Origin: Bacteroidia bacterium
GTDB taxonomy: Bacteria > Bacteroidota > Bacteroidia > Bacteroidales > Paludibacteraceae
Length of the DNA: 64,000 nucleotides
Assembly: GCA_009929375.1 (NCBI GenBank)
Contig: SAAO01000016.1
Coordinates: forward strand, 1 to 64,000
Reading direction: 5' to 3'
Shown here one piece after another: positions 53,526 to 61,242 of the stretch. Under the pieces are notes generated by a model. The model ran no database searches, had not been told where the DNA came from, and saw nothing but the letters and a program-made list of their open reading frames with translations. Numbering within the stretch: position 1 is the stretch's first letter; every line of letters starts with the position of its first letter. A program made the translations under genes and the position numbers.

Positions 53526-55445
53526 TCAAAGTTGATATTTTATACCCACTCTGAAATTGAATCCCGGTTGGGGCATACCACCAAAATCGAGGTAACTTAT
53601 ATTCAGCAAATTGTTTATTCCGGCATAAATATCGAAGTCCGAAATCTTATATTGAAGTTTTACATTCAGCATATGGTAAGGTTTGTATTGCTCGTTTTCG
53701 GTTGTAGCTGTGTTGTAAAAAGTGCCTTCACGATCGAAATATCCGTACGACCACATGGCATTCAGGCCTTTGTATATTTTATGACCCATATCCAGCGTCG
53801 CTTTGTGTTTCAGGTAGTCGAGCGCGTATTGCGAATCGTAATTGGTGGCTTTTTTGTCGGAGTTGAGATACGAATAGCCCACCTGAATACTGTTCAGGAA
53901 GCTTTCTCTGAAAATGTAACCCGCGCTCAATTCTCCTCCAAAAGTGTTTACAGTGGCCAGATTGGCGCTTTTGTATTTGGCCTCGCCATTGTATTTTACC
54001 CAGTCAATTACATCTTCGCCTATGCGGTAAAATACTGAAATGTTGGTATAAAAACCATTTTTATTGAATTTAGCACCCGTTTCAATAGTTTTGGAATGCT
54101 CGGGTTTCAGGTTCGGATCGGCCTGATGTGTGCCTGTGTTGTAATATAAATCGGTAAAAGTTGGTAAACGCATTGCGTTATTGGCAGCAATAAAAATGCT
54201 GCTATGGTTATTCATATTGTACCCCAGATCGATACCACCATAAGTGTAATTGCCAAATGCCTGATTATGTGTTTGTGCTATTCCGGCCGAGAGGTAGAAT
54301 TTGTCGATATTCAGTGCATAATCGGCGAAAGCTGTGGCAGAAAGACGATTGTCCTCTTTCACGAATTGAATGTTTTTTTCGAAATAATTATCGACGGGTT
54401 CACTCATTGTTTTCCCCAATGTAGTGCTATAAATATGTTCGTTTCGAATGTCGGTTCCCAAAGTAAATTTTCCAAACGATGATAAATAATTAGCCGAGGC
54501 TTTTCCGCCTGTTACATTGGTAAGGTGGTAATAATGGCTGCTGTACCAGGACGCTGCATTTTCAAAATTTCGGAAAAACTCAAATCTGTCGTGATGCAGA
54601 CGGTTGTAAATCTGTGCATTAAGTTGTACTTTGTTGAGTTGTAAATTCCAGTTTAATGCACCGAAAACAGTTTTGGTGTTTTCGAACTGGTTGCGAAATA
54701 CAGTATGATAAAATCCATCTGCACCATAGGCTTTTTGCTGATATGCCAGTTGGATATCGAACTTTCCGGCTTTTGGGGTTTTTAAAGCACTATGTATAAA
54801 TGCATTTGTCATTATGTAATCGGTGTTTGGCGCATAGCCTTCGCTGGCTTTATGTGTGATTGAAGCAAAATTTTTGAAATTGCCCTTACCCAATGAAGCG
54901 CTTAAATTTCCCAGATACGAATTGTAGCTACCTCCTTCCACTGTGGCTGAGAGGCTTTTGTTTTTGCTTTGCTCTGTGACGATATTAATAGCGCCACTGA
55001 AAGCATTCGGTCCCAAAAGGCGTGCAGCCGAGCCCTGCAGGATTTCAATACGCGAAACGTCGCTCAGTTCCACCGGAATGTCGAGATTGTAATGTCCCGT
55101 TTGCGGATCGGTTATGTTTACGCCATTGAGCAAAACAAGCACTTGATCGAAAGTGCCTCCGCGCATACTGATATCGGCCTGAGTGCCATCGGTGCCTCGC
55201 TGACGAATGTCGATGCCGGGAATGTTTTCGAGCAATGCATCGAGGCTTTTTACAGGTAGTTTTTCAATTTCCGCACGGTCGATCACTGTGAGTATGCGTC
55301 CCATTTCGGAATACAACTTGGTTTTGTTTGCATTTACTTCAATAGCCGATAACTGTACAGGAACTGAATCGTTGAAGTTTGTGGCCACACTAAATTGATT
55401 AACAAAAACTGCTAATAGCAGACTTAGAAAAGATTTTCTGATCAT
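53526..55445 (-). CDS. BtuB-type TonB-dependent receptor
   Basis: The 639-residue protein has a signal peptide (LLLAVFVNQFSVA) and a plug domain with DALLENIPGIDIRQRG, QADISMRGGTFDQV and RIEILQGSAARLLGPNAFSG. A ~500-residue beta-barrel follows, ending INNLLNISYLDFGGMPQPGF and a terminal aromatic/Leu residue. No carboxypeptidase-like N-terminal extension and no SusD neighbour are present, so it belongs to the metal/cobalamin/siderophore type and not the glycan type. Plug and length resemble BtuB. B12 import would fit the cobalamin-linked MetH domain at 37305-38231, but no B12 riboswitch was found before it. Confidence 0.85.
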   Translation of the reverse strand: MIRKSFLSLLLAVFVNQFSVATNFNDSVPVQLSAIEVNANKTKLYSEMGRILTVIDRAEIEKLPVKSLDALLENIPGIDIRQRGTDGTQADISMRGGTFDQVLVLLNGVNITDPQTGHYNLDIPVELSDVSRIEILQGSAARLLGPNAFSGAINIVTEQSKNKSLSATVEGGSYNSYLGNLSASLGKGNFKNFASITHKASEGYAPNTDYIMTNAFIHSALKTPKAGKFDIQLAYQQKAYGADGFYHTVFRNQFENTKTVFGALNWNLQLNKVQLNAQIYNRLHHDRFEFFRNFENAASWYSSHYYHLTNVTGGKASANYLSSFGKFTLGTDIRNEHIYSTTLGKTMSEPVDNYFEKNIQFVKEDNRLSATAFADYALNIDKFYLSAGIAQTHNQAFGNYTYGGIDLGYNMNNHSSIFIAANNAMRLPTFTDLYYNTGTHQADPNLKPEHSKTIETGAKFNKNGFYTNISVFYRIGEDVIDWVKYNGEAKYKSANLATVNTFGGELSAGYIFRESFLNSIQVGYSYLNSDKKATNYDSQYALDYLKHKATLDMGHKIYKGLNAMWSYGYFDREGTFYNTATTENEQYKPYHMLNVKLQYKISDFDIYAGINNLLNISYLDFGGMPQPGFNFRVGIKYQL

Positions 55446-55819
55446 GATTTTTTGAAATTAAAAAAGCCGTTGAAAGAGATTTTCTCTTCCAACGGCTTCG
55501 GGTATAATACAATATTGTTTAAGCCACAGGCAGCTGCGGCTTCGGATGTTTGGTTTAAAACTACTATTTCGGACAAAAATGTGCTGAAATTATCCAAAAC
55601 TTCTGTTTCGGACTCTCTGTCGCTGTCATTGTCAATAGTTGAAAGTGTTGCGCTTGACAATTCGGCCTTCGACTTGAGAAGCGATTTTTCGCCAACCGAA
55701 ACCGACAAAAAACCGATTGAAACAATTGCCGACAAGCTTGCAAACACAGCCCACGACTGGCGCGACCACCTGCGAAAGCGGGCGTTTCGTAAACTTATAT
55801 GTAGGTTTTTTTCTTTCAA
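55442..55819 (-). CDS. Small membrane-linked protein translationally coupled to the BtuB-type receptor
   Basis: The 125-residue frame overlaps the receptor start by four bases (ATGA). Its N-terminus (ISLRNARFRRWSRQSWAVFA, then LSAIVSIGFLSVSVGEKSLL) is Arg-rich and followed by one hydrophobic stretch. It resembles the conserved leader seen before or at the N-terminus of BtuB-like receptors in other Bacteroidales. The second half is Ser/Glu-rich and poorly structured. A strong terminator-like hairpin lies within its last ~15 codons. The consensus promoter at 55843-55872 drives both genes. The N-terminal half is likely a real protein; the 3' half may have a regulatory role as RNA. Confidence 0.65.
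   Translation of the reverse strand: MKEKNLHISLRNARFRRWSRQSWAVFASLSAIVSIGFLSVSVGEKSLLKSKAELSSATLSTIDNDSDRESETEVLDNFSTFLSEIVVLNQTSEAAAACGLNNIVLYPKPLEEKISFNGFFNFKKS
55456..55498 (-). promoter_or_regulatory. Putative attenuator hairpin before the BtuB-type receptor
   Basis: On the minus strand, AAGCCGTTGGAAGAGA (55498-55483) pairs with TCTCTTTCAACGGCTT (55479-55464), one mismatch, and is followed by six T residues. It has the form of an intrinsic terminator but lies inside the small ORF, 18 bases before the receptor start. A second hairpin with AAGCCGCAG/CTGTGGCTT lies at 55520-55542. Confidence 0.65.
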
Positions 55820-55842
55820 AATTTCTTTCTGATTTCAGAGTG

Positions 55843-55872
55843 CAAAGTTATTCCAATTTTACGATTATACAA
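55843..55872 (-). promoter_or_regulatory. Promoter of the BtuB-type operon
   Basis: On the minus strand, TTG is followed after 19 bases by TAACTTTG. The predicted leader before the small ORF (start 55819) is only about 15 bases, too short for a riboswitch. Confidence 0.75.
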
Positions 55873-55964
55873 GAACATGGAAAAATTCTTCTGTAATAAT
55901 GAACATAAGTTCAAAACTATTTCTACCTTTGCAGTCGTAAACCATTAAATTGTAAATTTAAGAA

Positions 55965-56369
55965 ATGTCTCGTCCCAAACAATTCAGAAAAATAGTTTCA
56001 CCACCATTAATGGTTGGTTTTAAACCATTTGGTATTCCGCGGTCTCAGTTGGAGGGGGTCGTTTTGCATTACGACGAATATGAAGCTGTACGCTTACTCG
56101 ATTACGAGGGGCTTATGCAGGAGCAGGCGGCGGAGAAAATGAATGTGTCGCGACCTACGCTCACACGCATTTACGAAAGTGCCCGAAAAACCATTGCGAA
56201 AGCATTTGTAGAGGGCAAAATGATTGTGATCGAAGGTGGTAATGTCGATTTTGGTCGCCAATGGTTTCGTTGTCGGAAATGTCATAAATTGGTTGATGGT
56301 GTCGAAAATCATATACCCTGCAAAAACTGTGTAAGCTTTGGTAATGAAGAACTTACTCCATTAAAATAA
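55965..56369 (+). CDS. DUF134 DNA-binding protein
   Basis: The 134-residue protein has the DUF134 signature (VGFKPFGIPRSQLEGVVLHY, EYEAVRLLDYEGLMQEQAAE) and a sigma-70 region 4-like helix-turn-helix (MNVSRPTLTRIYESARKTI). A C-terminal zinc ribbon has CRKC and CKNC. It probably acts as regulator or metal-responsive switch for the following genes. DUF134 genes commonly occur with NifX-like and ferredoxin-MinD genes in anaerobes and archaea. A -7-like TACCTTTG lies at 55924-55931. It is divergent from the BtuB-type operon. Confidence 0.9.
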   Translation: MSRPKQFRKIVSPPLMVGFKPFGIPRSQLEGVVLHYDEYEAVRLLDYEGLMQEQAAEKMNVSRPTLTRIYESARKTIAKAFVEGKMIVIEGGNVDFGRQWFRCRKCHKLVDGVENHIPCKNCVSFGNEELTPLK

Positions 56370-56382
56370 CAACTAATCACTA

Positions 56383-56410
56383 AATTCCCCCTTTAGGGGG
56401 TTAGGGGGCT
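56383..56410. repeat. CCCCCTTTAGGGGG palindrome before the MBL gene
   Basis: The palindrome CCCCCTTTAGGGGG (56387-56400) is followed by TTAGGGGG (56401-56408), four bases before the ATG. Related elements precede two further genes of the cluster (57327-57370 and 58309-58320). Confidence 0.7.
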
Positions 56411-56413
56411 GAA

Positions 56414-57247
56414 ATGAAAATTATCGTATTATCAGATAACAGAACAATCAATTCTGAGCTGGAAACTGAACATGGTTTGTGCGTGTACCTCGAAACCGCA
56501 AAATATAAATGTCTGCTCGATACCGGTGCTTCAGATATTTTTGTGCGCAATGCTGCCAAACTGAATGTGGATCTTTCCGAAGTGGATTATGTGTTTATTT
56601 CGCACGGGCATGCCGATCATATCGGAGGACTGCCCTTCTTTCTGAAACTTAACAGCAAAGCGAAAATCGTAATGTCAGAAAATGCACTTTCGCAAACTTA
56701 TTATTCGGTACGTAATGGTTTACATCGCATAAGTATTGACTTTGATGTTGAAAAAATCAAAGAGCGTTTGGTGTTGGTGAATAAGGATGCGTGGTTCGAA
56801 AGTGATATTCATGTATTTTCTGTACATGAACTGAAGAATCCATTGCCACAGGGAAATCGTACATTATTAAGAGATGCAGGGACAGGAGTGGAGCCCGATG
56901 ATTTTAATCACGAAATAGTAGTGACTTTTGGAACTGATAATCTTTTTGTTTTTACCGGTTGCGGTCACAAAGGTCTGCTAAATATATTAGATACATTAAA
57001 ATCAACAACATTAAAGCGTATTCGCTATGTGATGGGTGGGTTTCATTTGTTGGATGCTAAAAACGGGATTCTTTTTGAATCGGAACAGGAAATTGAGAAA
57101 TTAGCGAAATCGCTGATCAAAGATTATCCTCATACTGAATTTATCACCGGGCATTGCACGGGTGAACACACCTACGAAATACTGAAAAAAACTCTGGAAT
57201 ACAAACTCATCCATTTTTTTACCGGATATAGGTTAGAGATGTGGTGA
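56414..57247 (+). CDS. MBL-fold metallohydrolase
   Basis: The 277-residue protein is a complete metallo-beta-lactamase fold, with the metal motif HGHADHIGG (residues about 65-73), LLDTGASDIF, VFTGCGHKG and a C-terminal FITGHCTGEHT. The TGCGHxG type is that of the archaeal/anaerobic dihydropterin-ribofuranosylaminobenzene phosphate synthase-like group. The true substrate is unknown. It lies 44 bp after DUF134 and belongs to the cluster by position. Its stop codon opens a GATGTG tandem repeat. Confidence 0.85.
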   Translation: MKIIVLSDNRTINSELETEHGLCVYLETAKYKCLLDTGASDIFVRNAAKLNVDLSEVDYVFISHGHADHIGGLPFFLKLNSKAKIVMSENALSQTYYSVRNGLHRISIDFDVEKIKERLVLVNKDAWFESDIHVFSVHELKNPLPQGNRTLLRDAGTGVEPDDFNHEIVVTFGTDNLFVFTGCGHKGLLNILDTLKSTTLKRIRYVMGGFHLLDAKNGILFESEQEIEKLAKSLIKDYPHTEFITGHCTGEHTYEILKKTLEYKLIHFFTGYRLEMW

Positions 57248-57280
57248 TGTGATGATGTGATGATGTGGTGATGTGATGAA
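57245..57280. repeat. GATGTG tandem repeats after the MBL gene
   Basis: GATGTGAT/GATGTGGT units repeat in tandem from the stop codon onward. The pattern is the same as after mutS (22183-22210). Confidence 0.6.
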
Positions 57281-57326
57281 GATAATGGAGTTAAAAGTAA
57301 ATTAAAATAAAACAAAATCTCTTATT

Positions 57327-57370
57327 CCCCGCAATTTATCCCGATTCTTTTATCGGGAGGGGTTTAGGGG
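57327..57370. repeat. Extended CCCC...GGGG element before the first NifX-like gene
   Basis: CCCC (57327-57330) and GGGG (57359-57362) enclose a hairpin TCCCGAT/ATCGGGA (57339-57358), and TTTAGGGG follows. It is a longer relative of the palindromes at 56387 and 58309. Confidence 0.65.
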
Positions 57371-57385
57371 TCAAATTCTACAAAT

Positions 57386-57691
57386 ATGAAAATAGCAATA
57401 ACATCCGAAGGGAATACTTTAAATGCACAAATCGATAGTCGGTTTGGTCGCTGCAACTATTTTGCTTTTTACGATACCGATACAAAGCAAACAGAATTTA
57501 TGTTGAATCCCGGGAAAGAAGCCTCAGGAGGTGCCGGCCCTGCTGCTGTGCAGTTTGTAGCGCAACAGGGTGCAAAAAAAATCATTGCTGGTGAGTTTGG
57601 TGGTAAAACAGTGCCTTTGTTTCAAAGTCTTGGTATACAGATGGTCAACGCTTCAGGTAAAAGCATCGCTGAGATAATTGAACAATTGTGA
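57386..57691 (+). CDS. NifX/NifB-type dinitrogenase iron-molybdenum cofactor family protein (ORP-like)
   Basis: The 101-residue protein is one NifX-like domain: MKIAITSEGNTLNAQIDSRF, GRCNYFAFYDTD, GGAGPAAVQFVAQQGAKKII and AGEFGGKTVPLFQSLGI. Members bind metal-sulphur clusters and carry them between assembly proteins; the orange protein of Desulfovibrio holds a Mo-Cu-S cluster. With no nif structural genes in the window, a nitrogenase role is not supported. It is one of two such proteins here. Confidence 0.9.
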   Translation: MKIAITSEGNTLNAQIDSRFGRCNYFAFYDTDTKQTEFMLNPGKEASGGAGPAAVQFVAQQGAKKIIAGEFGGKTVPLFQSLGIQMVNASGKSIAEIIEQL

Positions 57692-57718
57692 TTATTTACA
57701 TCTAAAAAACAATTAAAT

Positions 57719-57904
57719 ATGCCACACATGGACGGCACAGGTCCCGAAGGTAAGGGAAAATCGTCAGGGCGCCGGTTAGGTCAGTGTAAACCCACAAAAG
57801 AAGAATCGATAATTTCGAAACTTGGCAAAGGCATGGGACTAAAACGCAAGTCGGGTGGAGGAAGCGGAAAACAGAAACGCTTAAAAAGCGGAGAGAATTT
57901 ATAG
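57719..57904 (+). CDS. Small Gly/Lys-rich DUF5320-like protein
   Basis: The 61-residue protein begins MPHMDGTGPEGKGKSSGRR, which has the (M)PxxDGTGPxGxG pattern of DUF5320. A basic tail follows (KRKSGGGSGKQKRLKSG). It contains one Cys in GQCKPTKEE. It lies 27 bp after the NifX-like gene and 28 bp before the next small gene. DUF5320 proteins usually accompany NifX-like and MinD-type genes in anaerobes, but their role is unknown. Confidence 0.75.
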   Translation: MPHMDGTGPEGKGKSSGRRLGQCKPTKEESIISKLGKGMGLKRKSGGGSGKQKRLKSGENL

Positions 57905-57932
57905 AATTTTATTTTTAAAAAAGGAGGTTATT

Positions 57933-58169
57933 ATGCCTGGTTTTAATCAAACAGGTCCTATGGGTCAGGGATCCATGACCGGACGAAAAATGGGAAAATG
58001 CACAAATTTTGGTGCAAAAGTAAAAGAACAAACAGCTACTGATGCGCAGGAGAATGTGCAAAATAATGCACAGGGAATGGGACGCGGTATGGGTCGTGGT
58101 TTTGGTGGAGGTCGTGGCATGGGACGTTGCAGAGGTCGCGGTAATCGTGGCGGCGGATTTAATAATTAA
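57933..58169 (+). CDS. Gly/Arg/Met-rich DUF5320-like protein
   Basis: The 78-residue protein begins MPGFNQTGPMGQGSMTGRKM and ends in GMGRGMGRGFGGGRGMGRC and RGRGNRGG repeats, with Cys residues in GKCTNF and GRCRGR. It is a second DUF5320-like protein with a low-complexity end. Its start has a strong Shine-Dalgarno sequence (AAGGAGG, 57920-57926), which is unusual for this genome and points to high or transferred expression. The function is unknown; Cys-Gly-Arg-rich tails may bind metal or nucleic acid. Confidence 0.75.
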   Translation: MPGFNQTGPMGQGSMTGRKMGKCTNFGAKVKEQTATDAQENVQNNAQGMGRGMGRGFGGGRGMGRCRGRGNRGGGFNN

Positions 58170-58308
58170 TATGAATGGAGGGTGCAAAAGCCCTCCGTTT
58201 TTAAATATTTGCAGAAAAAATGTGAATATAAATACAAAAGTCTCTTTGGATGTTTAGATTTGCATTCATGAAGAAAACTCTTAATTCTCAAAAAAACTAA
58301 TCTTTATT

Positions 58309-58320
58309 CCCCTTTAGGGG
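58309..58320. repeat. CCCCTTTAGGGG palindrome before the second NifX-like gene
   Basis: The palindrome lies 18 bases before the ATG at 58339. It is the third member of the CCCC-TTTA-GGGG set in this cluster. Confidence 0.65.
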
Positions 58321-58338
58321 TCATAATTAATTAAATAA

Positions 58339-58707
58339 ATGAACAAATGTATTGCTATTCCCATGGAAAATGGGGTTGTATGTGCTCACTTCGGGCATTG
58401 CGAGTATTTCTCAATAATCAATGTAGTTGATGGTCGGATTACCGACATTAAAGAAATGACACCTCCCGAGCATGTACCGGGACTCTATCCCCGCTGGGTG
58501 GCTTCGCATGGAGTAACCGATGTAATTGCCGGGGGTATGGGACAAAAGGCGATCGATCTGTTTAAAGCCCAGCAGGTGAATGCTTTTGTGGGTGCTCCTC
58601 AGAAGGATGCCAAATCGATAGTAGAAGATTTTATTGCCGACAAACTAATTCTTAACGCAAATTACTGCAATCACGATGACAAACACGAACATAGCTGCCG
58701 ACATTGA
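58339..58707 (+). CDS. Second NifX-type protein with His/Cys-rich tail
   Basis: The 122-residue protein has the NifX-like fold: CIAIPMENGVVCAHFGHCEY, MTPPEHVPGLYPRWVASHGV and GGMGQKAIDLFKAQQVNAFV. Its last 15 residues are rich in His and Cys (YCNHDDKHEHSCRH), which suggests extra metal binding. It overlaps the DUF89 gene by 32 bp, so the two are translated together. It differs strongly from the first NifX-like protein and lacks its PAAVQF helix pattern, so the two probably carry different cargo. Confidence 0.88.
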   Translation: MNKCIAIPMENGVVCAHFGHCEYFSIINVVDGRITDIKEMTPPEHVPGLYPRWVASHGVTDVIAGGMGQKAIDLFKAQQVNAFVGAPQKDAKSIVEDFIADKLILNANYCNHDDKHEHSCRH

Positions 58708-59563
58708 GCAAAAAGTTGAATTTGACCTGCGTTGCGTGGAATGTCAGTATAAGTCATTTGAACGCCTCATGAATAAATTTCAGATGGATGAATCGATGCG
58801 CAATGAATTTGTAGATTTTTACAACAAAGAAATTCGTGGACTTACTGTAAAAACGACTCCGGAAATTCACAGAGTCCTGAATCGGGAATTTTGTCGTCTG
58901 ATTTCAAACAACGACCCTTACAGCGAGGAAAAGCAAGTGAGTAACAGGCTAATGCTTCAGTTGTATAAGCACTTTCGCACAGAAGTGCTTGAAGCAATGA
59001 ATCCATTTAAAACAGCCTTGAAGCTATCGATTGCAGGAAATATTATGGATTATGGGGTGGCTCAGGATTTTGACATACACAAAACTATTGACACTGTGTT
59101 GGGCGCGGATTTCGCCATCGATCATTCTGTAGAACTTGAGAAACGTATTAAATCGGCAAAAAAAATTCTTTATCTGGGCGATAATGCAGGCGAAATCGTA
59201 TTCGATAAGCTTTTTATTGAGCTTATCATGCATCCGGGGCTTACTTTTGCTGTGCGCGGAAGTGCGGTACTTAACGATGCTCTTGAAATTGATGCCCGTG
59301 AAGTAGGAATAGATATGGTTGCTGATGTGATAAATAATGGTTACGATGCGCCTTCAACTGTTTTGAGTGAATGTAGCCCTGAGTTTCTCGAAGTTTACAA
59401 CGAAGCCGATTTAATTATATCGAAAGGACAGGGAAATTTTGAAGGTCTTATGGACGAGAATGACCCGCGCATTTTCTTTTTACTTATGGTAAAATGCGAT
59501 GTAGTAGCCGAAAAGATGAGTGTTCCCCAAGGCAGTTTTGTGGTATATAATAAAACCATTTAA
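58676..59563 (+). CDS. DUF89 / ARMT1-like metal-dependent phosphatase
   Basis: The 295-residue protein has the DUF89 fold with the metal motif ILYLGDNAGEIVFDKL, preceded by a conserved Cys pair (LRCVECQYKS) typical of the bacterial/archaeal subgroup. The C-terminal part has ADLIISKGQGNFEGL. DUF89 proteins are Mn/Ni/Co-dependent phosphatases of damaged sugar phosphates or pantetheine phosphates. The start ATG lies inside the NifX-like gene. This linkage is unusual and suggests metal or phosphate-related repair linked to cluster synthesis. Confidence 0.87.
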   Translation: MTNTNIAADIEQKVEFDLRCVECQYKSFERLMNKFQMDESMRNEFVDFYNKEIRGLTVKTTPEIHRVLNREFCRLISNNDPYSEEKQVSNRLMLQLYKHFRTEVLEAMNPFKTALKLSIAGNIMDYGVAQDFDIHKTIDTVLGADFAIDHSVELEKRIKSAKKILYLGDNAGEIVFDKLFIELIMHPGLTFAVRGSAVLNDALEIDAREVGIDMVADVINNGYDAPSTVLSECSPEFLEVYNEADLIISKGQGNFEGLMDENDPRIFFLLMVKCDVVAEKMSVPQGSFVVYNKTI

Positions 59564-59617
59564 TTGTTTCGGTAAATACAGTTTTTTAAGGGTGAGGTTT
59601 TTTCAGACTTTTTTAAT

Positions 59618-60367
59618 ATGGATGTGAAATTGGTATATACAATAATAGCGCTTGTGGCCGGTAGTGTGGGAAGCGTGGCACTTGCTGCTTTGTTGCTGTT
59701 GTTTAGCGACAAACCCCTGATGCGGATATCAACTTATCTGAGTTATTTGGCTGGTGGAACTTTACTTGGTGCTGCATTTCTGGGGATGATACCCAATGCA
59801 CTTACTATGCTGGATGCTCCTTATGTGTTACAAATTGTATTAGCCGGTATTATATTTTTTTTCGTTCTGGAAAAAATAATCCTCTGGCGTACCTGCCGGA
59901 ATAAAGATTGCGAACGACATTTACATGCAGCAGCTCCAATGATTCTGGTGGGCGATGCGTTTCACAATGCTATTGATGGGATTGTGATTGCAGCTTCGTT
60001 TCTCACTTCTACTGAGTTGGGAATTTTTGTAACGCTGTCGGTTGTGTTTCACGAGGTCCCACAGGAATTAGGCGATTTTGGTATTCTGTTGCGTAGTGGC
60101 TTGTCGAAAAAGAAAGCATTATTTTATAATGCACTTTCGGGAAGTTCGGCCATTGTAACAGGTATTCTCGCTTTTTATTTTATGCAGGAACTGAAGTCTT
60201 TTATTCCTTATGCGTTAGCATTTTCGGCGTCAAGCTTTTTGTATATTGCTATGGCTGAATTGATTCCGGAAATGCACAAAAAGACAAAGGCATTTGAATC
60301 GGTGGCTCAGATATTACTTATTATTGCCGGAATTTTTATTATTTTTCTGATAAAACAAATACATTGA
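59618..60367 (+). CDS. ZIP-family metal transporter (cluster copy)
   Basis: The 249-residue protein has about seven helices and the ZIP motifs LVGDAFHNAIDGIVIAASF and VVFHEVPQELGDFGIL in the two central helices. A Cys/His segment between helices III and IV (WRTCRNKDCERHLH) may bind metal. It differs from the ZupT-type protein at 38280-39074. It is between DUF89 and the ATPase genes and overlaps the latter by four bases. It could supply metal for the cluster assembly system. Confidence 0.88.
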   Translation: MDVKLVYTIIALVAGSVGSVALAALLLLFSDKPLMRISTYLSYLAGGTLLGAAFLGMIPNALTMLDAPYVLQIVLAGIIFFFVLEKIILWRTCRNKDCERHLHAAAPMILVGDAFHNAIDGIVIAASFLTSTELGIFVTLSVVFHEVPQELGDFGILLRSGLSKKKALFYNALSGSSAIVTGILAFYFMQELKSFIPYALAFSASSFLYIAMAELIPEMHKKTKAFESVAQILLIIAGIFIIFLIKQIH

Positions 60368-61242
60368 ATTCGAAAATTAAAATAGCTATCGCCAGCGGAA
60401 AAGGCGGAACAGGTAAAACATTTATTTCCACCAATTTATTCAATGCTCTACAAAAGTCGGGCACGAAAGTGAATTTGGTAGATTGTGATGCTGAGGAGCC
60501 CAACGATCGTGAATTTATTGCAGGGGATTTTCAGCAATCGTTCGATGTGACACAAAAGGTGCCCATTATCGACGAATCGAAATGTACCTATTGTGGCAAA
60601 TGCTACGAATATTGCAACTACAACGCCATCTTTTTTCTGGGCGAGCAGCGTATGATTCGCGTACTCGAAGATCATTGTCATGGTTGCGGAGCATGCTCGG
60701 TGGCTTGCGAGTATGACGCTATTACCGAAAAGGACGATTTGCTGGGCACAGTGGCTTCGTACAAAGTGCAGCAAAACAGCAATTTGATTGAAGCCCGTAT
60801 GAAGGTTGGGGTTCATTCTCCGGTGCCGGTGATAAAAGAAGCTATAAAAGCAGCGAAAAATGCTGATGTGATTTTGCTCGATTCACCTCCGGGAACTTCG
60901 TGCCCGTTTATTCAAACTGTTGCAACAGCCGATTATGTGGTGCTCGTAACCGAACCTACGCCCTTTGGGTTAAGCGATTTACGTCAGTCGGTAGATACGC
61001 TCCGAAGTATGGGTAAAAACTGTGGGGTGATTGTGAATCGTGCAGGACTTGGCAACGATGAGGTGTTCGATTATCTGAAAAAAGAGAATATCACTTTACT
61101 GATGTCGGTGCCTTTTGATAAATTCATTGCTATGACTTATTCCAAAGGAAAGCTCATTAGCAATGAAAGTGCCGAATGGCAAAATAAATTTTCGCAGTTG
61201 TTTAATATTATACTTCAGGAAAATGGAAATAGCGGTAATTAG
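60364..61242 (+). CDS. MinD/Mrp-type ATPase with ferredoxin insertion, copy A
   Basis: The start is a TTG at 60364 that overlaps the ZIP stop (TTGA); no ATG or GTG is available before the P-loop. The 292-residue protein has the deviant Walker A IASGKGGTGKTF. Two 4Fe-4S motifs follow (CTYCGKCYEYC and CHGCGACSVAC, residues about 70-115), then the Walker B region ILLDSPPGTSCPF and switch TEPTPFGLSDL. In Desulfovibrio two such proteins form the ORP complex. It probably binds ATP to load or move a metal cluster. It overlaps copy B by 20 bp. Confidence 0.9.
   Translation: MNSKIKIAIASGKGGTGKTFISTNLFNALQKSGTKVNLVDCDAEEPNDREFIAGDFQQSFDVTQKVPIIDESKCTYCGKCYEYCNYNAIFFLGEQRMIRVLEDHCHGCGACSVACEYDAITEKDDLLGTVASYKVQQNSNLIEARMKVGVHSPVPVIKEAIKAAKNADVILLDSPPGTSCPFIQTVATADYVVLVTEPTPFGLSDLRQSVDTLRSMGKNCGVIVNRAGLGNDEVFDYLKKENITLLMSVPFDKFIAMTYSKGKLISNESAEWQNKFSQLFNIILQENGNSGN

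Noticed and set aside
55820-55872. Cobalamin riboswitch before the BtuB-type operon
   Set aside because: The predicted leader is only about 15 bases and lacks a B12 box.
57386-58707. Nitrogenase locus
   Set aside because: NifX-like domains occur without nifHDK, nifE, nifN or nifB radical-SAM genes in the window.
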